From an uncultured Flaviramulus sp. (GTDB taxonomy: Bacteria > Bacteroidota > Bacteroidia > Flavobacteriales > Flavobacteriaceae), in assembly GCA_947501105.1 (NCBI GenBank), contig CANMUP010000003.1:434001-498000 (forward strand): a stretch of DNA of 64,000 nt, read 5' to 3'. Positions 1 through 9,000 of this stretch are shown piece by piece. The first letter of the stretch is position 1. The number at the start of each line of letters is the position of its first letter. The position numbers and the translations under genes are program-made. Below the pieces are notes generated by a model. The model saw nothing but the letters and a program-made list of their open reading frames with translations. It was not told where the DNA came from and searched no databases.

Positions 1-66
1 TTAATGTGACTTATTTAAGTTACTTGTGTCTTAAATCATAACAACTAAAATAGCGATAAGCTACAT

Positions 67-642
67 TTGAAAACCCTAGAAAACATTAATAAATTACCTG
101 ATGAAGATTTGGTAAAAGTAATTGTTAAAACCAATAACACATTGCTTTTCGAAATACTGTACGATAGGTATGCTACATTAGTGTATAATAAATGTTTTGG
201 GTTTGCTAAAGATGCTGATGAAGCTAAAGATTTAACACAAGATGTATTTTTAAAGCTCTTTGTTAAGCTGGCTAGCTTTAAAGAGAAATCAAAATTTTCA
301 ACATGGTTATATGCATTTACATATAATCATTGTGTAAATTATGTAACAAGAAATACAGCTAAAAAATTTGAGAAGCAATCAGTAGATTATAAAGATATTG
401 AAAACCTTTCTTATCATGAAGAAAATGATACCAGTTTTCTGGATATGAAGGTTGATAAATTAAAAGTAGCTTTAGAGCTAATTTCTCCAGAGGAGAAAAT
501 GATTTTATTACTAAAATACCAAGATTTTCTTTCTATAAAGGATATTGAAAGTGTTTTAGGAATAGGTGAAAGTGCGGTTAAAATGAGACTTAAACGCGCA
601 AAAGACAAACTAAAAACCGTGTATACTAACAACCTTAAATAA
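67..642 (+). CDS. RNA polymerase sigma-70 factor, ECF subfamily
   Basis: 191 aa with region 2 (YDRYATLVYNKCFGFAKDADEAKDLTQDVFLKLF) and region 4 (LLLKYQDFLSIKDIESVLGIGESAVKMRLKRAKDKL) motifs; TTG start. Confidence 0.92.
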   Translation: MKTLENINKLPDEDLVKVIVKTNNTLLFEILYDRYATLVYNKCFGFAKDADEAKDLTQDVFLKLFVKLASFKEKSKFSTWLYAFTYNHCVNYVTRNTAKKFEKQSVDYKDIENLSYHEENDTSFLDMKVDKLKVALELISPEEKMILLLKYQDFLSIKDIESVLGIGESAVKMRLKRAKDKLKTVYTNNLK

Positions 643-821
643 TGGAGAATCCGTTTAAGCAAATAAACCAGCCTCTTAAGGAAGTTCCGCAAGAACTTAA
701 AGCTAAGGTTATGAGCGATATTGCTATGGCAAAACTCATTATGGAGCTAGCGGCACTATTTTCTTATAATATTGGTGACGTTATTGAAACAGTTATAAGG
801 AGTAGAAAAGACACAAAATAA
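642..821 (+). CDS. small hypothetical protein, translationally coupled to the ECF sigma gene
   Basis: 59-codon ORF read by eye (MENPFKQINQPLKEVPQELKAKVMSDIAMAKLIMELAALFSYNIGDVIETVIRSRKDTK); ATG overlaps the sigma stop (TAATG); not in the ORF track. Confidence 0.6.
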   Translation: MENPFKQINQPLKEVPQELKAKVMSDIAMAKLIMELAALFSYNIGDVIETVIRSRKDTK

Positions 822-859
822 AATATTAAATACAAAAATAACCCTAACAAAATAGAATA

Positions 860-1687
860 ATGGAAAAAGCAATAGGATGGAAAGATAAAGCCTTAGAATC
901 TTTAACAGCTATGTGGCCAGAAATAACAAAAGTGCTTCTTAATTTAGTAGTTGCATTTATCATATTAATAATAGGTTGGTTAATTACCAAATTAATAGTT
1001 AGTATTATTAAAAGAACATTAAAACTTGCTAAAGCCAACAAATTAGATGATAAATTAAACGAAATTGAAATTATTGAAGGTAAAAAACTAAACTTTGATA
1101 CTATTAAAATTGTATCAAATTTTGTTAAGTGGGTTATGTACATTATGCTGATAATTATGGTGTCAGACATTATGAACTTAACCATGATCTCTGAACAGAT
1201 TAGTAACTTACTAGGCTATTTACCACAATTATTTGCAGCAGTAGTTATATTCACTATAGGGTTAGTTTTAGCTAACGCAATAAAAAAAGGATTGAAATCT
1301 TTTTTCGAATCTATGGATTTATCTGGAGCAAAAATTATAAGTCAAATTGTATTTTTTATAATACTCATATTCACTTCAATAACCGCTTTAAATCAAGCTG
1401 GTGTTAATACCGAAATAATAACGAGTAACATCACCATGATTTTAGCTGCCTTTTTATTGGCTTTTGCATTAGCATTTGGTTTTGGTGCTCAAAGAGTAGT
1501 AGGAGATTTGTTAAAAACATTTTATGCTAGAAAAACGTACGAAATAGGGCAGAATATTGAATTCGATAATATTAAAGGTGAAGTAGAATCGTTAGACGGT
1601 ATAACCGTTACTATAAAAACAGAACAAGGTAAGCTTGTTGTACCAATTAAAGATATTGTAGAGAGCCAAGTTAAAATACAGGATTAA
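860..1687 (+). CDS. mechanosensitive ion channel (MscS-like) / conserved TM-helix protein
   Basis: Multiple TM helices; FGFGAQRVVGDLL and VEIGQNIEFDNIKGEVESL-like beta domain typical of MscS-family proteins. Confidence 0.8.
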   Translation: MEKAIGWKDKALESLTAMWPEITKVLLNLVVAFIILIIGWLITKLIVSIIKRTLKLAKANKLDDKLNEIEIIEGKKLNFDTIKIVSNFVKWVMYIMLIIMVSDIMNLTMISEQISNLLGYLPQLFAAVVIFTIGLVLANAIKKGLKSFFESMDLSGAKIISQIVFFIILIFTSITALNQAGVNTEIITSNITMILAAFLLAFALAFGFGAQRVVGDLLKTFYARKTYEIGQNIEFDNIKGEVESLDGITVTIKTEQGKLVVPIKDIVESQVKIQD

Positions 1688-1752
1688 TTTTAAGTTAGGG
1701 TTAAAATTTGGTTGGTTACTACCTGTACATTAAGCAACTCTCTACATAATAC

Positions 1753-1786
1753 ATCCCTTTTCATTAATTTGAAAAGGGTTTTTTTT
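1753..1786 (+). terminator. intrinsic terminator
   Basis: CCCTTTTCA-ttaatt-TGAAAAGGG hairpin followed by a T tract, between convergent genes. Confidence 0.8.
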
Positions 1787-2501
1787 AAAACGCATCTAAT
1801 AATTGTAAAACTTTACTTTTATAACTTCGGCTAATTGGAAGCGATTTTTTTAAAATGATAACTTGTTCGTTTGTAAATGAAGTAATGTGTTTTATTGAAA
1901 TTATATACGATCTGTGAATTCTTATAAAGAAGTTTTTTGGGAGTTTAGCTTCAATAGCGCTAATAGTTTCACGAGTAACTATGGTTTTGTTTGACAGGTT
2001 AATTTTAATGTAATCGCTATAACTTTCAATATAAATAATGTCGTTAAAATCTATTTTTACCATAATTCTGTCTGATCTAACAAACATAAATTCATTACTA
2101 TCTATATGTTCTTTAATTTCTTTTTGTTGATTACTATAAACATCAAAATAGGTATTAACTGCTTTTAGTAAGCGCTCGAAAGAAATGGGTTTTAATAAAT
2201 AGTCTACGGCTTGCAATTCAAAACCTTCAACAGCATAATCGCGATAAGCAGTTGTAAAAATAATTTTAATGTCTTTATTAATAGATTTAGCAAAAGAAAT
2301 CCCAGATATCTCAGGCATGTTTATATCTAAAAAAACCAAATCAATTTTATGCTTACTTATATATTTAAAAGCTTCCATAGCATTGCTACAGCTTGCTACA
2401 ATGTTAATACTGCTAATTTTTGAAAGATGTATAGCAATTACTTCTCGTGCAATTACTTCATCATCAACAATGATACAGGATATAGTATTACTTTTTTGCA
2501 A
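1785..2501 (-). CDS. LytTR-family response regulator
   Basis: Receiver domain (CIIVDDE, DLVFLDINMPEISG, KPISFERLLKAV) plus LytTR domain (FIRIHRSYIISIKHI). Confidence 0.95.
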   Translation of the reverse strand: MQKSNTISCIIVDDEVIAREVIAIHLSKISSINIVASCSNAMEAFKYISKHKIDLVFLDINMPEISGISFAKSINKDIKIIFTTAYRDYAVEGFELQAVDYLLKPISFERLLKAVNTYFDVYSNQQKEIKEHIDSNEFMFVRSDRIMVKIDFNDIIYIESYSDYIKINLSNKTIVTRETISAIEAKLPKNFFIRIHRSYIISIKHITSFTNEQVIILKKSLPISRSYKSKVLQLLDAF

Positions 2502-3554
2502 TTACTTATTGTTTAAGTTAAGAGTTACTTTAAAAAGGCCATCGTTATCGTTAATAATTAAGTTGTAATTAGCCTTGTATACCAAATCTAATCGCTTCTT
2601 AATGTTTTCTAAACCTATGCCATTACTGATTGTTTGAGGTTTTTTATAACTATTTTCAATTTTAAAATAAATATTTTCATTATTACAATTTAAATCAATG
2701 TTTATATTTAAAGCACCATTTTTTAAACTACCGTGTTTAAAGCTATTTTCAATAAATGGTAATAATAGCATGGGAGCAATCTTTGTGGTTTCTGAAGTAT
2801 CGCTATAATTAAAATTGATTTTCAAAGTATTATTAAAGCGCATTTTTTCTAGCTCAATATAATCCTTTATATGATTAATCTCAGTAGTTAAAAGCACAAA
2901 AGGTTTGTCAACTTGATACAGTAAATAGTCTAATAAATTAGAGAGTTTTAGTATCATTTCTGGTGTCTCATCAGCTTTCTTTAAAGCAAAGCCATACATA
3001 GTATTTAGTGTGTTAAATAAAAAATGCGGATGTATTTGCATTTTTAAATAGTTAAGCTCTTGCTCCTTTAGTTTAAGTTGGGTTTCTAATATTTTTGTTT
3101 CTAGGTTTTTTGCCTTTTCGGAGTGTTTTAAATTTGACTTTAATAATTTAAAAGCACTTACTAAAATGACTACTAAATAAGTTGCAATGGCAACAAATAA
3201 CATGTTTTTTGTTACAGGATTCATAGCATTATATTCAAAACCGGCAAGATATATAAAGCTGAAAAAGATCGAGACCATTATTAAATATCCAGAAATAATT
3301 AATGTGTAGAGGCTATACAATCCGAAAAGTAGATAGCGTTTAGTTATTAAATATTCAGGGATTAATTTATAGATGGAAACGTAAGTTGTAGCAATAGTAA
3401 TTGGCATTAAAAAAAAAGAGAAAGAAAGTGTGTCACTATAATTTTTACTTTCGGCTCCAAAGAAATAAGTAAAAAAGAGTAATACTAAACACCAAAACAA
3501 AAGGTGTAGAAAAAGTTTGCCTAACTTTTTTATAATGTATTCTTTTTTTAACAT
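2502..3554 (-). CDS. LytS-type sensor histidine kinase
   Basis: TM segments, LKMQIHPHFLFNTLNTMYGFA motif, adjacent to the LytTR regulator. Confidence 0.94.
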   Translation of the reverse strand: MLKKEYIIKKLGKLFLHLLFWCLVLLFFTYFFGAESKNYSDTLSFSFFLMPITIATTYVSIYKLIPEYLITKRYLLFGLYSLYTLIISGYLIMVSIFFSFIYLAGFEYNAMNPVTKNMLFVAIATYLVVILVSAFKLLKSNLKHSEKAKNLETKILETQLKLKEQELNYLKMQIHPHFLFNTLNTMYGFALKKADETPEMILKLSNLLDYLLYQVDKPFVLLTTEINHIKDYIELEKMRFNNTLKINFNYSDTSETTKIAPMLLLPFIENSFKHGSLKNGALNINIDLNCNNENIYFKIENSYKKPQTISNGIGLENIKKRLDLVYKANYNLIINDNDGLFKVTLNLNNK

Positions 3555-3744
3555 GCTTATAAATAATGTTGCAATAATAATCTATTTTTATAGAGAATTA
3601 ATGTTTTGTAGACGAATGACAGATTTAATGAGGGTTTCTGCATTAGGTTATATCCAACTCTAATTTGGTTATTCGTCGTATTTAAAGTTTTTGATAAATA
3701 TTCTAAACTAAGTTTGAGAAACATTAATCAAAAAACAAACAATT

Positions 3745-4149
3745 ATGTATGTATTCTTAGTACCAAAATTACTAGTAGTATCAAACCCTTTAGCTGATAG
3801 ATTTAATGAAGGAGGCCCTTTCTTTATGTCATTAATTTTAATTTGTTTACTGCTTTCTGTTTTTCTTTTAGTTAGAGGATTCTTAAACCTTAAAAAGGAT
3901 ATTTTAATATCTAAAAAGATGCTTAGTTTGGCTATAGATAGTAGTCTTCTAGGTCTAGTTTTAGGCTTTCTGGGCTCTGTCATTGGGTTAATTACAGCTT
4001 TTGACACAGTTGAAGCGTTAGGAAACCCAGATCCTTCAGTTTTTGCTGGAGGACTTAAAGTGTCTTTATTAACAGCTACGTTTGGCCTTTTTTCTTTTGT
4101 TGTATCTAGAATAGGAATTCTTGCTTTAAGAGCAATGCAAAAAGAGTGA
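3745..4149 (+). CDS. MotA/TolQ/ExbB-like membrane protein
   Basis: 134 aa, several TM segments; GLVLGFLGSVIGLITAFDTVEA and LKVSLLTATFGLFSFVVSRIG resemble the MotA/ExbB core. Confidence 0.55.
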   Translation: MYVFLVPKLLVVSNPLADRFNEGGPFFMSLILICLLLSVFLLVRGFLNLKKDILISKKMLSLAIDSSLLGLVLGFLGSVIGLITAFDTVEALGNPDPSVFAGGLKVSLLTATFGLFSFVVSRIGILALRAMQKE

Positions 4150-4180
4150 TTTTGTTTATATAAAAGCAGATCATTAAAAA

Positions 4181-4213
4181 TCCCTTTTCATTAATTTGAA
4201 AAGGTTTTTTTTC
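4181..4213 (+). terminator. intrinsic terminator
   Basis: CCCTTTTCATTAATTTGAAAAGG followed by T8; same 25-nt core as 1753-1777. Confidence 0.75.
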
Positions 4214-4294
4214 AATAGACATAATGCTTTTCATAAATGGTTTTAAAAAAGTAACTTAGCTTTTTACGTTTAACCAAAACCACCAACTTTCGTC

Positions 4295-5593
4295 ATGAAA
4301 AAACTACTCTATATTTTTGTTGCTTCATTTTTCATTGTTAGCTGTTTTAAATCAAAGAACGAAGCTCAATCTAATCAGTCTGAAACACTTTCTGAAGTTC
4401 AAGCTAATGAGATAGGGATGTCAGAATTTAGACTTAGTTATATTGATACGATGCTAAATAATGCAGTTAAGGACAATATAATTCCCGGAGCAGTTGCATT
4501 AGTTTCAAGACATGGAAAAGTGGTGTACCATAAGGCATTTGGTATGGCAGATAATACTTCGGAAAGAGATTTAAAGCAATCCGATATTTTTAGAATAGCC
4601 TCGCAATCTAAAGCCATTACGTCAACGGCAGTTATGATGCTTTGGGAAGAAGGGAAGTTTAATTTGGACGACCCAATTTCTAAATATATTCCAGAATTTG
4701 CTAACGAACAAATTTTAGACACGTTTAACGAAAGCGATTCATCATACACAACTAAACCGTCTGATAAACAAATAACAATTAGAAACTTATTAACCCATAC
4801 TTCTGGTGTTGGTTACGGTGTAATTGATGGGGACCACAGATTTAATAAACTGTATAATAAAGCAGGCATTATAGATTTATTTACTACCAAAGACATCAGT
4901 ATTGAAAATAACATAAAGAAGCTTGCAAAACTCCCATTACATCATAATCCAGGAGAAAAATTCACGTATAGTGAAGGATTAGATGTGTTGGGTTATTTTA
5001 TTGAAATAGTATCAGGAATACCTTTTGATGAATTTTTAAAAACAAGAATTTTTGATCCTTTAGGTATGCTTGATACACAGTTTTACCTTCCAGAATCTAA
5101 GTACAATCGTTTAGTTGCGGTTCAAACAAAAGAAGATGATAAATGGATAAAATACCCCGTAACTTTTTATGATACCGATTATCCAATTAAAGGCGCAAAG
5201 CGGTTTTTCTCTGGAGGAGCAGGATTAACTAGTACGGCAAAAGATTATGCTACCTTTTTACAAATGTATTTGAATAAGGGTGAATTGAATGGTACTCGAT
5301 TGTTAAGCAGAACAACCGTTGAAACCATTTTAACTAATCAGATATCATATATATCTGAAGATATACAAGCTGTACATGGCTTAGCTTTTGGTTTAATTGA
5401 TAAAAAAGGACACGATTTAGGAGGTGCTGGTAGCGAAGGCACGTTCATTTGGGGAGGCTATTTTAATACCGTGTATTTTGCAGATCCAAAAGAAAATGTG
5501 ATTGGTGTTTTATTAAAACAAACCCAGCGAATTAATGGAGATGATACTTCTAATAAATTCAGAAAACTAGTGATGCAATCTATTGATGATTAA
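4295..5593 (+). CDS. serine hydrolase (beta-lactamase / class C family), lipoprotein
   Basis: Lipobox-like FIVSC; SxxK-like FRIASQSKAITS; YSEGLDVLGYFIEIVSG; HDLGGAGSEGTF. Confidence 0.9.
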   Translation: MKKLLYIFVASFFIVSCFKSKNEAQSNQSETLSEVQANEIGMSEFRLSYIDTMLNNAVKDNIIPGAVALVSRHGKVVYHKAFGMADNTSERDLKQSDIFRIASQSKAITSTAVMMLWEEGKFNLDDPISKYIPEFANEQILDTFNESDSSYTTKPSDKQITIRNLLTHTSGVGYGVIDGDHRFNKLYNKAGIIDLFTTKDISIENNIKKLAKLPLHHNPGEKFTYSEGLDVLGYFIEIVSGIPFDEFLKTRIFDPLGMLDTQFYLPESKYNRLVAVQTKEDDKWIKYPVTFYDTDYPIKGAKRFFSGGAGLTSTAKDYATFLQMYLNKGELNGTRLLSRTTVETILTNQISYISEDIQAVHGLAFGLIDKKGHDLGGAGSEGTFIWGGYFNTVYFADPKENVIGVLLKQTQRINGDDTSNKFRKLVMQSIDD

Positions 5594-5638
5594 TTTTTAA
5601 AGTTGTCACTAATTTTTAATAAATCAAAACAGTTTAAC

Positions 5639-6583
5639 ATGCAAAAGTACCTTCTTGGAGTATTGATTTTTATTGCATTATTGGGGTGTTCAAAGACACA
5701 GTCTGATATATATCTTTTTTCTTTTTTTAAAGGAAACGGGGAAGATGGTTTGCATATAGCAGCAAGTAAGGATGGTTACAACTGGAAAGAGCTCAATAAT
5801 GGTAATTCATTTTTAACTCCAAATGTTGGTGATGACAAGTTAATGAGAGACCCATGTATTATAAAGGGAGACGATGGTAAATTTCACATGGTATGGACGG
5901 TTAGTTGGGCTGAAAGAGGAATAGGCTATGCGAATTCGAAAGATTTGATTAATTGGTCAGAACAAAAATATATTCCAGTTATGCACCATGAACCAGGTGC
6001 TAGGAATTGTTGGGCACCTGAATTGTTTTTTGATGAAGATTCTAAAGAATATTTAATTATTTGGGCAACTACAATACCGGGTCGATTTAAGGTAACTGAT
6101 TCTCTTGGAGATAATGACTACAATCACAGAATGTATTATACAACGACAAAAGACTTTGTTGAATTTGCTGAAACTAAATTGTTTTATGATAAAGGCTTTA
6201 ATGTAATTGATTCAAATATTCAAAAAGATAACGATAGTTATATAATGTTTTTAAAAGATGAAACACTTCTTCCTGAGGCACAAAAAAATATTAGAATTGC
6301 AACCAGTAATGAACTTAAAGAAAATTTTTCAGATGCATCAGAACCAATCAGCACAAATTGGGTAGAAGGCCCAACAACTATAAAGATTAATGGAGAATGG
6401 GTTGTTTATTTTGACATGTATACTAAACATAAAATGGGAGCTATTAAATCTTCTAATTTGAAAGATTGGGAAGATATCTCAGATAAAATAAATTTCCCTA
6501 AAGGCACTAGACATGGAACAGTTTTTAAGGTAAAGGAGCGTATTTATAATAATTTACCCAAAAACGATAGCCTAAGTGATTAA
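5639..6583 (+). CDS. glycoside hydrolase, GH43-like five-bladed propeller, lipoprotein
   Basis: Lipobox LLGCSK; MRDPCIIKGDDGKFHMVWT and WAPELFFDEDSKEYLIIWAT motifs; ORF-track start 5603 is probably upstream of the true start. Confidence 0.75.
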   Translation: MQKYLLGVLIFIALLGCSKTQSDIYLFSFFKGNGEDGLHIAASKDGYNWKELNNGNSFLTPNVGDDKLMRDPCIIKGDDGKFHMVWTVSWAERGIGYANSKDLINWSEQKYIPVMHHEPGARNCWAPELFFDEDSKEYLIIWATTIPGRFKVTDSLGDNDYNHRMYYTTTKDFVEFAETKLFYDKGFNVIDSNIQKDNDSYIMFLKDETLLPEAQKNIRIATSNELKENFSDASEPISTNWVEGPTTIKINGEWVVYFDMYTKHKMGAIKSSNLKDWEDISDKINFPKGTRHGTVFKVKERIYNNLPKNDSLSD

Positions 6584-6640
6584 AAACTAATTTAAATTTC
6601 TATTAGTTGAGTTTATGTATTTATGAATGATCCTCTATAA

Positions 6641-7993
6641 CTACTTCCTCTTATTCCGTTTATTATAATTCTTGTCGCCTTTAGTTTTTGGCTTTTTGTA
6701 TTTAGCAGCAATTTTAAATTTATAAGAACCACCTAAATTTTCTCTGGAATTCTTTTCAGACTTTTCATGAAATGCTGGTCCGGGAGCATCTATATCCTTT
6801 CGTTTTGTAGGATTGTTGCGTTCTTTTATTTGCGGACGTTCTTCTTCAATAAGTTCGGTAGTAATTTCAACAGCACTAGGAATTTCTATTAATGAAATTT
6901 CCATTCGCATTAAATCTTCAATATTTTTTATAGCTTCCTGTTCCTTTTCGGTAGAGAAAACAAGTGATTCACCTTTACGCTCTGCACGACCTGTTCTACC
7001 AATACGGTGCATGTAATTTTCAGGATAATCTGGTGTATCAAAATTAATAACGTGAGATACGTTATCAATATCTAAGCCACGGGCCATCACATCTGTAGCT
7101 ATCAAAATACGATTTTCACCACTCCTAAATTGCTCTATGCTTCGCAGTCTGTAATTTTGAGTTTTGTTGGAATGAATCACACAGAGTTCTTCATGAAAGG
7201 TTTCGTCTAATTTTTCAAATAAACGATCTGCCATTTTTTTATAAGCTACAAAAATTAAAACCTTATTAAAAGCTTCGGTATCATGTAATAGATGAACTAA
7301 TAAGTTGACTTTAGTATAAAAATTTGGAACATTAAATCGTGTTTGCGAAATATTTTCTAAAGGTGTTCCAGAAACAGCTATTGAAACACGTTCAGGACCT
7401 TTAAAGAAATCGTTAATCAACTCATCCACATCTTGAGTCATAGTTGCCGAAAACATAATGTTTTGTCTACGTTCTGGAAGAATATCAAAAATATTAATCA
7501 GCTGATGCCTAAACCCTAAATCTAACATCACATCAACTTCATCAATCACTAATTTCTGAATCGATTTAAGCTGTAAAACTCTGCTTAAAGCCAAATCATA
7601 TAAACGACCTGGGGTAGCAACTAAAACATCTATGCCTTCTGCAATAGCCTGTTTCTGCGTATTAATATTCGTGCCGCCATAAACGCCTAAAACACGATTA
7701 TTTATATATTTTGAAAGCTTTTCTATTTCATCTACAACTTGTACAACTAGTTCTCGAGTTGGTACTAAAACCAAGACTCTTGGATTTTCTTGTGTTGAAT
7801 ATTTTAGGTTTTTAAGTATTGGAAGCATATAGGCAAAGGTTTTTCCTGTACCCGTTTGTGCAATACCAACCATATCTTTTCCAGAAGCTACCACGTTAAA
7901 TGCCTCAGCTTGAATTGGCGTTGGTGTGGTAAACCCTAAATCGTTTAAAGCGTTATGTAAAGGTGTATTTAAGTTTAAATCTTCAAAAGTCAC
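6641..7993 (-). CDS. DEAD/DEAH-box RNA helicase
   Basis: AQTGTGKT, PTRELVVQ, TPGRL, DEVD, SAT, HRIGRTGRAERKG motifs. Confidence 0.97.
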   Translation of the reverse strand: MTFEDLNLNTPLHNALNDLGFTTPTPIQAEAFNVVASGKDMVGIAQTGTGKTFAYMLPILKNLKYSTQENPRVLVLVPTRELVVQVVDEIEKLSKYINNRVLGVYGGTNINTQKQAIAEGIDVLVATPGRLYDLALSRVLQLKSIQKLVIDEVDVMLDLGFRHQLINIFDILPERRQNIMFSATMTQDVDELINDFFKGPERVSIAVSGTPLENISQTRFNVPNFYTKVNLLVHLLHDTEAFNKVLIFVAYKKMADRLFEKLDETFHEELCVIHSNKTQNYRLRSIEQFRSGENRILIATDVMARGLDIDNVSHVINFDTPDYPENYMHRIGRTGRAERKGESLVFSTEKEQEAIKNIEDLMRMEISLIEIPSAVEITTELIEEERPQIKERNNPTKRKDIDAPGPAFHEKSEKNSRENLGGSYKFKIAAKYKKPKTKGDKNYNKRNKRK

Positions 7994-8029
7994 AATCTTG
8001 TTTTAGACTGCAAATTTACCATTAATTTG

Positions 8030-8923
8030 TTAGACTAAATGATTATTATTTATTTCGATAGTATAACTAGCTTCAAAAGTTTTGCCTGCTTGTAAATGCA
8101 GAATACCTTCTTTAGTTTTAAAATCTTGATTGGTGTTTTCACTATCTGCAATTCCTAGCCACGGCTCAATGCAAACATAATCGCCTTCTGGTTTTGCCCA
8201 AATACCTAAATAAGGAAAATCGTGATAACTAACCGAAAGGATATTTCCATTTAATTTGCTTTTTAAAGTGACTTTTTTAGATTTTAAATCTTTAAAAACT
8301 AAAGCGTCTCTTTTAAATAAATCGTGGGTTAACTTAATGTTATCCGAATTTTCAAGAATAGGTTCTGTTTTTGAAGAAATTAACCCATTATTCATATTAA
8401 TTAAATGAGTTTTAGCATTTTCAACGTGTTCAAACTCTAAACTGTAATCACTATAATTTTCATTTTCAAATACAGGGCACTTAAAAGCTGGATGTCCACC
8501 AACAGAAAAGTGCATGGTTCTATCATCACAATTTTTAACGCTATGAATCACTTGTACGTTATTATCAACAAGCAAATAAGTTATATAAAATTCAAACTTA
8601 AACGGATAACTTTTAAGAGACTCTTCATCATAAAACAACACGAAAGTTAAGCTGTTTTCTGTTTGCTTCTGTAACTTTATATTTTTGCTATGCCTAACAA
8701 AACCATGCTTTGGCAGATTATACTTTTTATTTTCAAATAAATATGTATCATTTTTTAAAGCCCCTATAATAGGGAACAGGTTTGGCGCATAACTATTCCA
8801 CACATTTGGGTTAGCATCCCACATAAAAGGTGTCTTGTTTTTTATTGAAGAAATTTCGCAAAGTTCTGCTCCAATATTTTTTACTGCTATCTTTAGTTTG
8901 TTGTTTTGTAAAATGTGCATCAA
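8030..8923 (-). CDS. aldose 1-epimerase family protein
   Basis: Galactose-mutarotase-like motifs (LPKHGFVRH, FSVGGHPAFKCP, CIEPWLGIADS). Confidence 0.85.
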   Translation of the reverse strand: MMHILQNNKLKIAVKNIGAELCEISSIKNKTPFMWDANPNVWNSYAPNLFPIIGALKNDTYLFENKKYNLPKHGFVRHSKNIKLQKQTENSLTFVLFYDEESLKSYPFKFEFYITYLLVDNNVQVIHSVKNCDDRTMHFSVGGHPAFKCPVFENENYSDYSLEFEHVENAKTHLINMNNGLISSKTEPILENSDNIKLTHDLFKRDALVFKDLKSKKVTLKSKLNGNILSVSYHDFPYLGIWAKPEGDYVCIEPWLGIADSENTNQDFKTKEGILHLQAGKTFEASYTIEINNNHLV

Positions 8924-9000
8924 AAATTACATTTAAAGTATTATACAAAACTCTTAATTTTTTAAGTATTCTAAGTAACTTTACGCCATAAACTTTTTTA

